Below, piece after piece: positions 13,301 through 25,355 of a DNA stretch of 64,000 bases. Below the pieces are notes generated by a model that had not been told where the DNA came from, ran no database searches, and saw only the letters and a program-made list of their open reading frames with translations. Where the stretch lies: NCBI GenBank assembly GCA_001643675.2, contig LSRY02000032.1, positions 310,001-374,000 on the forward strand, read 5' to 3'. This stretch comes from Monocercomonoides exilis. Its lineage: Eukaryota > Preaxostyla > Oxymonadida > Polymastigidae. Made by a program: the position numbers and the translations under genes. Position 1 is the first letter of the stretch. Every line of letters begins with the position of its first letter.

Positions 13301-14215
13301 TCGTTTCCTCCACCACTTTCGTTGTCTGCTGTGTTGAATGCTCCGCTTTCATCTCCTCTTCTTCCTCTGGAGCCAACTTCTTCATCTTCATCAAAAAGCA
13401 ATTCCCACAAAACATCCTATCCCTGGCTGTCATTCAATAACTCTGATTTCTTGATGTCTTCTTTCCCCTCTGATTCTTTAGCATCTCCTCTGGACTGCTT
13501 CTGGGTGTCTGCGCCTGTGGGCTCACGTGAATGGGAGTATGCTGTTCAAAACAAGATGGCTCGTCTCTTTGGCATCGATGGAGATTCACTCATTTCTGCT
13601 CTCTCTGACTCCAGCAGCAGCGGAGGAGGAGGAGGAGGAGAAGCAGAGGCAGACAGGCAATCTGACCAGTCGCTACCGAGCTACACGAAGCAGAAGAAGG
13701 GATATTCAGTCTCTTTTGTTTCGCCACCAGAGTTCATGAGTTCTGATTCTTCTTCTTCTTCTTCTTCTTCACATTCATCATCTAAACATGGATCATCTCA
13801 CCATGTAATTCAATGTGTGAAGTGCCACTGGTCGCACGAGAAGTGGGCCGTGTGCGAGGTGGCCCCTTCAGCGCCTATGGAGTCCTTCACACAGACACAG
13901 GCGCAGATGGTGCTGTATTCCGAAGGCAGAAGCAAAATGACACGGAGAAAGAGGCACGTAGAGGCAGAAGGAAGTGAATGCTCCTTACAAGGGAGGCTTG
14001 ATACAGTTGGTGATAAGAGAATGATGAAGCACCTCTTCATGAACGATCCTTTCAATCGGCAGAGATTTGGCTGGAGTGATGCTTACGATGATGAACGCCC
14101 GCTTTATGTGAATGTCTCGAACCCTCTCCTTCTACATGAAATGACAAGAAGACTCATGTCTTATCCTTTTACTGATTTGCCTTTTGAAAGCGACACAGTT
14201 ATGTTAAACTTGTGA
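4308..14215 (+). CDS. Giant multipass Ser-rich membrane protein, pecanex-like
   Basis: Two exons, 4308-4536 and 4590-14215, give a protein of about 3284 residues. The 53-nt intron (GTTTAA...TTTTTTTAG) is phase-consistent and joins two hydrophobic stretches. The N-terminus LLRRVAQTIFGG followed by SVHLFTWLTFLLPP resembles the start of pecanex proteins (a GG motif, then HLxxWL and the first membrane helix). Some ten or more hydrophobic segments occupy roughly the first 950 residues. The remainder is soluble-looking: poly-Ser, acidic and Lys/Glu low-complexity stretches separate short conserved-looking blocks, for example FCVGEVGRNYCEAKM, a helical Glu/Arg-rich segment near 8320-8520, and a C-terminal block with NDPFNRQRFGW. 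Pecanex proteins are large ER/Golgi multipass proteins. The family call rests on the N-terminus and overall architecture only; a lineage-specific transmembrane protein is the alternative. The start ATG at 4308 is the one in phase with the splice. Confidence 0.6.
6368..6567 (+). repeat. (TCT)n microsatellite encoding poly-Ser
   Basis: About 200 bases of nearly uninterrupted TCT units inside the pecanex-like coding sequence encode a run of more than 60 serines. Shorter TCT/TCA runs recur through the same exon (for example near 7830-7890, 8040-8115, 8560-8650). The repeat lies between hydrophobic segments, in a predicted loop. The minus strand reads as poly-Lys, which is an artefact. Confidence 0.9.
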
Positions 14216-14508
14216 TGCATTAAATTTAATTAACTTCTTTCTTTTCTTTCATTTTGAGGTTCTTTGCTTTGGATAATTCCAAAAATGTTTTATTGATGAT
14301 AAAAGTGTTTGAGAAATTTGGATTATTTGTTAATCCCATTTATTTAAATATTTTTCACTATATTTTTTAATTTAAATAGAAAATTTCTTTTTATAGCACA
14401 GCAGTGAGAATTTCTTTATAGAAAATATCATTGAGAAAGTTTATTGATGAGTTTTCAAAAACATATAATATTTGTTGCTTATTATGGAAGCCGTGATCGA
14501 AAACAAAG
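14216..14508. other. AT-rich spacer between the giant gene and ATG7
   Basis: This is a stretch of about 290 bases of AT-rich sequence with no coding or RNA-like signal. Confidence 0.5.
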
Positions 14509-17076
14509 ATGAGCGATAAATTATTGTTTCAGCCTTTTACATCTTCTCCAGATATATTGTTTTGGAAAGTTTTATCAGAGAAAAAGCTTGACGTTCTTAA
14601 ATTGAGTGATGACGCTGTTGGCATTGTTGGGCATTTTTGCAGCGGAACAGAATTCGAGAGAGCTCATTCACTTTTCTTTCTCGATGAAAATGCATTTGAG
14701 GCATCAAAAGCGTTTGAAGCAGTATTTTTTAAAGAAAGAGATAGCTTATCACGTTTATTTTTCGATTTGTCGGTTTTTTATTTCAAAAATATTTTAGGCC
14801 TCCAGAACATCATTACGCAGTCCCCGGAAGCTTAATCAATACAAATACAAAAGATGCTTTTTTGAAACTTAATTTTAAGCAGATCTTAGAAGACGCCGGC
14901 AAAAAAATTTTGAAAGGAATTGCTTCAAAAGAAATTCTCGAACATCCAGAAGAACTTTCCAGATTCACTTTGTGCTCATTTGCAGATTTGAAAGAATATT
15001 CATACATGTACTGGTTTGCTTTTCCAGTGCTTAACCATCCGCTTCTGAAGATGACTTCAAAGTTTGAATCAATCTCAAATTTCTATAAGGAAGATGAAAT
15101 TGAAAAATTGTTAAATCAAGTTAATGGAATCTCTTCTTGTTATGATCCTTCAACATTGGAAATATTCCCCATTTCTTCATTGCCCATGCTTATCGAAAGT
15201 GTTAAAAAAGGTGAAAGAAAAACCATCGGAATCGCTGTTAAAGATCCTGGCTCTTCAAATGCTTATCCTGGATGGAATTCTCGAAACTATTTGTATGCAC
15301 TTTCTTACTATGGATGGGAAAGCGGTCTGAAAGAGGTTCCTGTTGAGATTGCATTCATCAGAGAATGCGACCCACGAAAGGCAACTAACATCACGGCCGT
15401 GGCTTCATCTTCAGCCACACCTTCCTCTGAAAGTGATGAGTCTGCTAAAAACAGCCCCACTTTTCTTGTTCGTGGAGTTATTCCAGCTCTTGAAAGTGAT
15501 CCATGTGCTGAAGGAGCTGCTATCCAGTGCATCGGATGGGAGAAGAACCAACACGGCAAATTCAAAGCAAGAATGGTTAATTTGAGAGAACAATTTGACA
15601 GCCGTTCCATTGCTGATACCTCAGTCGATCTCAACTTGAAACTGATGAGATGGAGACTTGTTGAGTCGCTGGACTTAGAGGCTTTGAAGGAAACAAGATG
15701 CCTTCTGCTTGGCTCTGGCACTTTGGGTTGCTATGTTGGGCGTGCACTTGCTGCATGGGGCGTTCGCCACATAACATTTGTTGACAGAGGAAAAGTGTCC
15801 TTCTCAAATCCAGTCAGACAGCCTCTGTTCCAATTCGAGCATTGCTTGGGTGGAGGACAGCCAAAAGCAGAGACAGCTGCAGAGGAGATGAAGAAGATTC
15901 TACCAACAATTGACACAAAAGGCATCTCGATGACAATCCACATGCCAGGACATCCAGTGCAGCCAGGAAAAGAGGAAGAGGAATGCCGCCGCGATGTGCT
16001 GCAGCTGGAGAGGCTGATCCGCTCGCACGATGTGGTGTTTATGCTGACCGATTCGAGAGAGGCAAGATGGCTGCCAACGTTACTGTGCTCGTATTACGGC
16101 AAAGTCGCAATCAATTCTGCACTTGGGTTTGACACCCTGGTGACGATGAGGCACGGGCATGTCCGTGGTGCTGAGAGAATTACTGTGTCTCCTCTGGAAA
16201 AAGAAGAGGAAGGAGCACAGAAATGCACTGTGAATCCTGAAAGACTGCATCGGAAGCGCCGTCCACATCTCGGCTGCTACTTCTGCTCGGATGTTGTGGC
16301 GCCCCGCAACTCGCTGAGAGAGCGGACGTTGGATCAGCAATGCACAGTCACACGGCCTGGCATGGCACCAATTGCGTCTGCGGTGAGTGTGGAGATGATG
16401 GTGTGCCTGCTGCACTCGAGGAAGAAGAACATGGCTGAAGCTGGTGATGCACAAGAAGATGAAGATGAGATTGCAAAGAAATTGGAAGAACTGAAGATTT
16501 CGAAGGAAAGCGATGAGGCAAAGAAAGAAGGAGAAGATGAGGAATTGGTGGGAGATGAAGACATTATTGCAGAAGAAGACAAAGAAGAGCTGAAAAGAAA
16601 GGAAATTCTCAAAGCAGCAGATCAAGATGAAGATGAAGGCACGATGAAGTTTGTGCCTCATCAGTTCAGAATGTTTATGAACAAATTCCAGACTGGGCTG
16701 TATCACTTCTCTTCATTTGAGATGTGCACTGCTTGCTCTTCAAAGGTTTGATTCAAATAATTTTAACTCTAATTATCATTATTTCTTGAAATTACGGATA
16801 TTACACTTGAATGAATGAAATTTTATTTGTCTTGATATTTCTTTGATCATTGAATAATATTTGTGATTATTTTTTATTTTTGAATTTTTCTATAAATTTA
16901 TTTAGGTTCGTGCCGAATATGCAAAACGAGGATTTGACTTCTTGTTGCAAGCCTTTAATGATCCAGAATATTTGGAGCGTCTTGTTGGCATATCTCAAAT
17001 GATGAACGATGATGTGCAGGATGATGATGAAGATTCTGTCAGAGAAGTGAATGATGACGGATTTGAAATCGTGTAA
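14509..17076 (+). CDS. ATG7: Autophagy E1-like activating enzyme ATG7
   Basis: ATG7 adenylates the ubiquitin-like proteins ATG8 and ATG12 and passes them to the E2s ATG3 and ATG10. Three exons, 14509-14711, 14798-16745 and 16906-17076, give 773 residues, close to the usual length. The N-terminal domain starts LLFQPFTSSPDILFWKVL and carries PGSLINTNT and FADLKEYSYMYWF, all typical. The nucleotide-binding loop GSGTLGCYVGRALAAWG begins near residue 372. The active-site block LDQQCTVTRPGMAPIASA has its cysteine near residue 583. The C-terminus CTACSSKVRAEYAKRGFDF spans the second splice junction exactly, which fixes it. Both donors are GTTTGA. A Glu/Lys-rich insert (about 16440-16630) separates the catalytic domain from the C-terminal motif that binds ATG8. 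The first intron was chosen among alternatives because it removes a 20-residue insertion absent from homologues. Confidence 0.95.
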
Positions 17077-18046
17077 AGTTGAGTAAATTGAATTTTAAAA
17101 CTTGTTTTAGTTATGAGTCTATTCTTTTCTTCATCCTTTTTTGGAATTTGGACTTGTTTCTGGATATAGCTTTCAAGATTGAGCTTTCTTGTTTCCTTTT
17201 CTCTTACTGTATCTATTGATTTCCACTGTCTAATCATTAATGTCTTTTATAATATTTTGTTATTTTTATTTTTGTTCTCTATGAGCTTCATAATACTTTT
17301 GATGTGAATACAAAAAGCCTTTTTTTAAAAAATCATGCTTTTGTTTTATTTGAAGAGTATTATCAAATTTATCTAAAGGCAAACGGGGTTAAGAAAACTG
17401 CAGTTAAACATGTTTAATATTGTTTCAATAAAAATGGAAATATGGAGTCAAATAAACAAATTCTATTTAACGAATTTTATTGTCAAAATTATAACTATGA
17501 CTGAATCTACAACTGTTGAAAATGCGAAAAACACTTGAAATGATTAATTGAATAAAACATTATCATCTCGTTGTAGTATTCGAAGAAGCGCTCCATCCAA
17601 TGTTTGTTGCTTGCACTGGCCGATGACAAACAGCCTTTTTCATACAAATGAAGTACAAAAATCATTACATCAATTTACAAATTAAGATTATTTCATTTAT
17701 TTGCAAAAAATATGCTCACAAATTCGTTCCAGTCAACATGAAAATGAATATTTATTGTTTAAAAAAGAAATAAAATATTTAACAGTCATTTCAGAAAAAA
17801 CAATGTGAATATTTCAAACAATGTTAAAAAGAAAATAAGACTAAAAAATGAACTTATTTTTTATAACCTCGTAATTCTCATCTACCCGATCTCTATCAAA
17901 TAATGTTAGAACTCAATAACAAAAAAATATTTCTTTTCATAATTGAAGAGATAAAATGCTATCTTTCACAGCATTCAAAGATGCAGAAGCTGAATGGACA
18001 TCAATAAGAGATAGTCTTGATGAAGATACCATGATGCTTCACTCAT
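17077..18046. other. Long spacer with one GC-richer island
   Basis: This spacer of about 970 bases separates convergent ATG7 and WRNIP1. Most is AT-rich without signal. About 17560-17650 is distinctly less AT-rich. On the minus strand it reads HWMERFFEYYNEMIMF in one open stretch of some 40 codons without any start or partner exon. It could be a gene relic or a small RNA; neither is established. Confidence 0.45.
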
Positions 18047-20305
18047 TCAAGTTGAAGTGCTTGAGTCTGGAGAAAGCTGCCGAAGAAGCGTGTGCCTTTC
18101 CTTCATTCGGCGGATAAGATGTTGAGAGCTTTCATGCTTTGCCATTGGACGAGAATTTTGATTTTCGTTATCCTCGCTTTTTTGATTTAAACTATATGAA
18201 TTTTTTGATGAATCCAAAGATTCACCTTTCTTTTCTGTTGCAGCCATTTTTATTACTTCATTCATTTTGCTCGAATCAAAAATCTCTTTTCTTTTCTGTT
18301 CTTTTTTCGCAATTTTATCCATTTTAGCTTTTTCTTTTAACATTTCGTCATCCTCTTCATCTTTGAACCAGTCAATCTTCAGACCAGCAAACGCCTCTTC
18401 ATACGAAGGAGAAGGGCGAAGTGGATGATCAGTACAATACCTTTTTGCCCTGTTGACTGCTTCATACACTTCAATGCTTTTTGGACATCTTGTCAGGTGG
18501 AGAAGAAACTCTGGCAATGGACTGTCCATCGGAGGACATGCACGCGATATCTGCGCATATCGAGAGAGCGGGTCTGCATTCAGTTTGTCCTCATCTTTCT
18601 CTTCATTTTCGCTTCTTGTGTAACCTTCTCTTTTGCTTTTATCTGCTCTAGCTTTTGAAGATACTGCTTCAGATCCCTTCTCACTTTCTTTTTCTCCCCC
18701 CATCATAATCTCATTTGCTCTGTTTGTTTCATATCGTTTGACATCGTTTTTTTCTGGAAGAATATCATTCGTCGCTTTCCACGTTGCAACACCCAGCACA
18801 AGCGACTCAGGACTTGCCATGCCAATGTCTTCAATGGACATTCGAATTGCACGACGCGTGATGTATTTCCGCTGCTCACCGCCTTGCAGCTGCTGGGCCA
18901 AATAATACATGGAAGCGTTATCATCACCTCCTCTCACAGATTTGTGCAGAGCAGAAATGTAATCGTAGTGATATTCGCCGGTTCGATCGAAGTATGACAG
19001 CTGTGACTGCGTCAGAAGGATTCCTTCTCCAGATGCGCAACTCAAAGAAATGGTGAAATGATACGGTGAAGTGCATTTGTGAGGCTTTGATTCATCCTTT
19101 GAATTGGACGATGTTGAAGTGGTTGGAGAAGATTGAGTCAAGATTGGAGGCAGAAGGTTTGCAGGAAGAGGCCTCTTCACAACAGAATCCACAGCCCTGA
19201 TCTTTTTATCTTTTGTTGTGTTGTCCTGGATTACCTTTGCATCGTTTGCTGTTCTCTTTTGTTTTATTCCCTTCAGAATATTTTCCTCTTCAATTGTTGG
19301 CTCTTCCGATGCACAAGAAATGAAAAGATTTTTTGGCATGTCCAGTTGTTCGAGGAATTTTTGCTTTGCCTGCCACCATTTGTCGACAGTGTTGTGATGA
19401 TGCAGAAGTGCCTGATTCGCCATCTGCTCCAGCATTCCAAGTGCAGATCGGCAATCTCCATTGCATCTTTCAGCAACTGCTTGAAGCGTTGCATGGTTAC
19501 ATTCGTATTCGACACAATGACACTCTGGGCAGGCATAAAGCATTGGAAGAGAATCTTCAGATTCTTTAATGATATTCGGCAAGTCAAACAGTTTTTCTAA
19601 ATAGCATGAAATCTCGAATGGAACAACTTCCACAGTTGATTGTGCAACTTGTAAGCTACTGAGTATTTCTAATCCCCGATTGAGAACTTTAATGATATTA
19701 TCTCTACTAAGTTCATGCAAATGAAACACTTCGCAATGATTTAAAATCCTCGATTTTAAATGAAAAGAAGGATTTTCTGTTGTGGCGCCAATAATTGAAA
19801 TAATCCCTGATTGGAAAGGCTTGACAAGTTCATTTTGAAGCTTCGCATCAAGACGATGTATTTCATCAATAAACAAAATTGTTCCAACACCTGTTTCATT
19901 CAGCTCCTTTTGTGCATTTTGGCAAACAGATCGAAGTAAATCAAGAGTCATTTTGACTCCAGACAAAGTGACAAATATTTTCCTTGTATTCATCGCAATG
20001 ATATGAGCTAGAGTTGTTTTTCCAGTTCCTGGTGGGCCCCAAAAGATTACAGAAGGAACAGCATCACAATGGAGAAGTTGAGAAAATGTTTTCCCATCTC
20101 CAATAATTTCTTCTTGCCCAAAAAATTGTTGAAGGGTTTGGGGTCTCATTAAAGCAGCCTGAAATTTTATAAAGAATTTGCGATAAGTTTCAATTTGAAA
20201 TGTGATAGAAAAGAAAATTTTCAAATTCATGATAATTTGAAACATTTTTTTCTAATAGCAAAACAATCATACAAGAGGAGAATGTTTAGGGGCATTTAAT
20301 TCCAT
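18047..20305 (-). CDS. WRNIP1: WRNIP1/RarA(MgsA)-type AAA+ ATPase
   Basis: This is the replication-fork maintenance ATPase family of yeast Mgs1, bacterial RarA and human WRNIP1, related to clamp-loader subunits. Two exons on the minus strand, 20305-20273 and 20158-18047, give 714 residues. The short first exon encodes MELNAPKHSPL and is joined through a GTATGA...TTTCAG intron of 114 nt to AALMRPQTLQQFFGQEEI, restoring the family's PLAxxMRPxxLxxxxGQ start. Walker A GPPGTGKT is at residues 52-59, Walker B FIDEIH ends at about 112, and sensor 1 is in ATTENPS. The MgsA C-terminal region includes MYYLAQQLQGGE and RRAIRMSIEDIGMASPE. Charged low-complexity inserts and a Ser/Lys-rich tail are extra. 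The usual UBZ zinc finger of animal WRNIP1 is not present at the N-terminus. The start faces UFL1 across about 200 bp. Confidence 0.92.
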
Positions 20306-20508
20306 TTGCTTGAAAAATTACCTGAATGCTGCTGTTTTTCCCCAGTTTAAAAATCATTGTTAACCCATAGCATTTTCTTAATGGTGCACTTTCTAAAAAT
20401 GAAAATATTTGTCAAACAAACATTATATATGCTGGAAAATGTTTTTTTAAGAATTCTTTAAGACTTGATTCTTGTTGTATTTATTAAGGGATATTGAAAT
20501 CCATATCA
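20306..20508. promoter_or_regulatory. Shared divergent promoter region WRNIP1 / UFL1
   Basis: Only about 200 bases separate the start codons of two genes transcribed away from each other, so both promoters must lie here or overlap the first exons. The stretch is AT-rich. No specific factor site can be named from the sequence. Confidence 0.4.
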
Positions 20509-23500
20509 ATGGAAGAAATTGTTTGTTTAGAGTATTTTAGAGTTTTATAAACAAGTTGATGTTATTCGCAAATGTTTCTATCTTTTAATTGTTAACGTTT
20601 TAGAGAAGACTTCAAGAAGAACTAAAAAGAGTTCAACAACAAAAAGTTGTCAGTTTTCGACTTCTTCCAGCAAACCTTGTTGAAATTATAGATTCATTGA
20701 AAAAACTTGATATTCTTGATGTCATTCACACTTTAGATGGGAAAGAATACTTGACAAGAGCTCATCTGCGTAAAGAAGTTTTAAACGAACTTGAACGTCA
20801 ACAGGGAAGAGTTGATTCAAAATACCTTCCATCTCTACTTAATGTGGATCTTACATATGTATTAGAAGCGTGCAGAGCTGTTGTTGACAAAGACATACAA
20901 TTTGTCAATGGCGAGTTAATTTCAGATCATTACATAAAAAGGATGGCTGAAGAAATAAATGAAATTTTAAAAGATGTGGGGAAAATTAATGTTGTAGACC
21001 TCACTGTTCATTTTCAATTGAACTCCACAATTGTTAATCAAGCAATCAATAGGCATATTAATACTATTATTAAAGCGAAATTTGATGGTGAAATATTGAT
21101 TACACCTGAATATGAGGAAGAGATAAAGGCTGTGATAAGAGGTACTTTTGTTGGAATGACTGTTCCAGCCCACATTCAAGCACAAGTTGCACCACGACTT
21201 GGCCTTTCCGAGAGTGTTGTTACTTCAGTTGTTGAAACTTTGATAAGGGAAAACAGGATAAGTGGCAAAATAGTTAAGGGATCATTCCATCCCTCTTCAT
21301 ATTCAAAGGGGCAGCAAGATGTTCTGGAAAACTTCTTCCATCAAAACAGGTTCATGACATACAATCACTGCCGGAAGCTTGGGATGGGAGGAAGCGATAT
21401 TCCTGGCTTTCTGCTTAATCGATTTGGTTCAAGTACGTCAGACGAAGAGAACGACAAGAGAAAAGGCGGGCACAAAGGCAGCGGAGCGACGAACCTGCAC
21501 ACGATGGTGGTAGCGAGCGACGTGGTGCAGCAAGTGGACTCGACGTTGGAGGAAGGGATCTCCGAAGAGGGCTTCTCTGAGATCAGCAGCGAGTCTATGC
21601 AGATCCCGCTGACCGAAGAAGACACAATGGAGCTGATGAAACTGCTGTCGAGTGTCACTGGAGAATCACACGACGGTGACTATCTTGCAAAATCTGCCAG
21701 ATCCACCCCGCGCTCTTCTCCCTCTCGCAGTCCCAGCCGCGACTTCAGCGCGATGCCTTCGACTGTTCCAAATATGATCGTCTACAGCAAGCTCATCAAC
21801 ATCACCACACGCTCCACAACAACCGCTGCGTCCAACTCTGCCATTGCTGGGCTGACTTTGCTGACACAGCTCAATGAAGTGCCGAGCTTATCTCCTTCCT
21901 CCATCGATCTCTCCCTCCCTTCATTCACAGGGCCACTTGTCACCTCAGTCCTCACCCCTTCGTCGCTTGTGACGAGCACCCAGAAGCGCCTTGGTGTTCC
22001 GCTGAATGCGCTGCAGATGCTGCTTTCCTCGCCATCCACATCTTCTGTGACCGACAGAGCAGACAACTTGACCCCACCGCCATTTTTCACCTCGCCAGAA
22101 ATGGGCGAGCCGCTGGCAGCAACTGGATCGTCTGGCAAAGACACAAAGGGAAAAGGGAAAGGGAAAGGAAAGAAGAAAGGAAAAGATACTGAAGATTTCG
22201 ACGAAACAGAGGAAAACAAAGCGAATGAGGATTCTTTGCAAATGTCATCTGCTCAATCAGTATCAGCACTGCGCACGCCTGTTGACCCATCAGCCATTCA
22301 GCTGTGCCGCATTCCATTCTCATCGGCATACGGACTGCATTCACTGGACACCTCGCGGCCGCTCCCAGGCGATGCTACTGCGCTTTCTCTGTCATCCTAT
22401 TCGACTGCCAGCTCTTCTGCCTCAAGCTCTGTGGAGCTTCCGCTGCCTCCGACGCCTCCACAATATTCACTTGGACAGACACCCGCTCTGTCTGTGGCAC
22501 ACTCAGCTGCTTCGCGCAGCTCTGGCTCATCTTCAGCTTCAGACACGTCTACTGTCAGAATCAGCCCATCGAAGCTGGCCAACATGATTGAGTATTTCGG
22601 TTCGATACAGCCACTCGGAAAGCTGATGGCGTACAGAGAGAGTGTTCTCACAACAGCGTCTGCTTCTGGTGCTTCTGATAAGTCTGCGTTGGAATCTTCT
22701 TCTTCTGCTTCGTCTGGGAAAGGCAGAGGCAAAGGAAAGAGAAGAGGAAACGCTTACGATGATGACGACGATGACATAGCAAGCCGTCCTTTGTCGATGG
22801 TGCCTCTGTCTTCTATTCCACTTGACTCTGTTCCGATGGACTCGATCGATTATTCCCTATTCCGCCCGTCGTCTTTGCAGGATCCCGTAATCAGCAAATA
22901 CGCCGAGCTGACTGACAAGGAGTCGTCGAATGCGTCGATTGGGACAGAGACGCACTTCTTTGCGTCAGTCATGCTGGTTGAGAGGTGCCTAGCGGCTGCT
23001 GAGGCAGAGCTGCGTGTGGCGATGTGGCAGAACAGAGAGAAAGTGCTGTTTGGCGGGATGAATGAAGGGAATGGAAGAAAAGTACAGCCAAAGAAATGGG
23101 AGAAAGCGGAGGCGCTGAAGCCAAAAAGCAGGTTTGATGAGGAAAATGAGAGTGGCGATGAAGAGGAAGAGGAGAAAGAGAAGGGATTTGATGATGACGA
23201 TGATGAAGACGAAGAAGGAGGAGGAAGAGGAAAGAACGGAAAGAGAGGCAAAGACAAGAAGCAACAAAGAGGAAAAGGTGGAAGAGGAAAGAAGGGAAGA
23301 CGAGGAGCAGATGAAGATGAAGAAGAGGAGGAACTCGACGAAGAATATGAAGCACCAAGCAAAAAAGGGAAAGGAAGGAGAAGAAGCGGAGGGAAAGGAA
23401 AAGGAAAACAAAGGAAAGAAGAGGAGGAAGAGGAGGAATTCAATGAAGACAACGAGGATGAGGAAGGAATGGGCGACTCAGACGACGAAGGTGCCTTTGG

Positions 23501-25355
23501 TGGAGCCTCACAAAGCGGAAAAGGGCAGTCAAAAAGAGGATTTGGTGCTCAATCGTCGAAGCAAGGAAAGAGCGGGAGTGAAGGAGAAGTGCAAATGGAA
23601 GATGTGTTTCCTTTGTCAGCCGTTGTGCGCTGTGTGCAGAAGGCAGCGTGTTCGAGAGAGTTGTGGAACGAACAGCTGGCACAGCTGAGGAACCTGCAAC
23701 AATATTTGAACATCTCTTCATCGTCGTTTGCTTTGTCCACAGGCATGACAGACGCAGATGGCTCAAAGCAAGCCTCGCATTCACAGTCAGCTTCTGCTTC
23801 TGCTTCTTCTTCTGCTTCTTCTTCTGCTTCTGATTCATTAATATCAGCGCCAACCTCAGCCTCTTCAATCACTGTTGACTCTGCGCTGGTTGATCAGATC
23901 GTAGCGCGTATTCTGCCTCAGCTGCGGTGCACTTTCCGGCGTGTCATAGATGGCGTGACGGGGTCAGGCAAGCAGCAGCGAGAGGACACGAAGCAGCACA
24001 AGGAGACGCTGGTGGCTGAGTACCCGTCGGCACACCATCATTTTGTGCTGTTTGCTAACGGTATTATCACGCTTGTTGGGGATGTGAGCAGCAGAGAGAA
24101 GGAGAGAGAGAGAGAGAGAGAGGAAGAGAAGGAGAAAGAGAGGGAGAGGGAGAAGGAGTCAGCAAGAGAAAGTGGAAGAAGAATTGGGAACAAAAAGACT
24201 TCAAAGCCGAGCAAAGAGAAGAGCGAGAAGAACGAAAAAGAAGAGAATGAAAAAGATGAGGCATTGGAGTTGAGGGACGGGCTTGCTCGCTCGCTGATGC
24301 GAACAGAAGGTGCTACGCTTGCTCTGAGGTTGGGATCGATTGCAGCAGTGGATGCTGGTTTGTGTTCTTCTTTTTTATTTTTATTTATTTATTTATTTTT
24401 TTTCCAAATGATGTTTTTGAATATCTATGTGAAAATTATATATGCTTATATTTCTCTTTGAATAACAACTTCACTTTTTTTATAACATATATTGAATGCC
24501 ATATTTCTCCATCCAGATATTTCTCCCCCACCGATTGTATCTGACCGTCCGGACACAATGATATCCTCCTTCCGCTCGCTTGTGAACCAGCTTCCGCCGT
24601 CAAACGCACTTTCTCCTCTGCGCCAGATGCTTTCTTTGCTTTCATCCAACAGCACAGACACTGCTCCTTTTATTGAAGCAGCGCAGGAGGCAGCTGAAGC
24701 GCTGAGCATCCACATTGGCCTGCTCGACAGGAAGAAGGAGAAAGAGCTGCTGCGCTCGTTCAAAGAGAACCTTACACAGCGGCTGCGCACATTCAGATAC
24801 CAGACACAACAGGAAGAAGGAGAAGAAGGAGCAGAAGGAGAGGAAAAGGAAAAGACAAAGGCAGAGGAAGAAGGGAAAGGAGCAAAAGACGGGAGCAGGC
24901 TTCCGTCAGCTGTGGAGTCTGAGTCGCTGTTTGATGTGGCGCTGCAGCTTGCGTGTTTGCAGACGATCAGAGCAGTAATACCTTCTCCTCCACACAAACA
25001 CATGGGCGCTGCGATTGCTTGTCTGTGCAAGAACTTTTTGATTGACTCGTCTTCGTCGCCTTCTGCGTCGGCTGGCAGCGAGAAAAGCGAAGGCAAAGAG
25101 AAAGGAAAGAAAAAAGGATCTGCAAGTGAGAGTGAAGGCAAAACAGAGGAAAAGACGTCTGCAGACAGCAAGCCTAATCTATCGACTCTTCTGCTGACTT
25201 CGCATTCGCGGTTGATTCAAGTGGTGACAGAAGAGAACGGGCTGAAGCAGGGCAAAGAAGGGATCAGCGCGGATAGCGTGGTTGAGCGGAAGAAGGCGTT
25301 CGCAGAGACGTTTGCACAATTGAAGAATGCTTTGATTGGAGATGAAGACGATTAG
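20509..25355 (+). CDS. UFL1: UFM1-protein E3 ligase UFL1
   Basis: UFL1 is the E3 that attaches the ubiquitin-like UFM1 to targets at the ER, such as ribosomal protein RPL26. Three exons, 20509-20520, 20604-24357 and 24517-25355, give 1534 residues, about twice the animal length of about 800. The 12-nt first exon reads MEEI and joins RRLQEELKRV, matching the family start WEEIRRL. The conserved N-terminal winged-helix region follows, with VIHTLDGKEYLTRAHLRKE, NVDLTYVLE and AEEINEIL. The extra length is Ser/Thr-rich and Lys/Glu/Asp low complexity (about 21680-22850 and 23100-23600, plus a tail segment near 24090-24260). The C-terminal exon has ISPPPIVSDRPDTMISSFRS and a helical region. Donors of both introns are GTTTGT. 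The second intron sits at a phase-1 junction. Identity is firm for the N-terminal third and inferred by continuity for the rest. Confidence 0.9.

Noticed and set aside
14722-14797. Alternative ATG7 first introns (GTATTT at 14722, or a 29-nt intron)
   Set aside because: GTATTT breaks the frame. The 29-nt intron would be implausibly short and leave a 20-residue insertion absent from ATG7 homologues.
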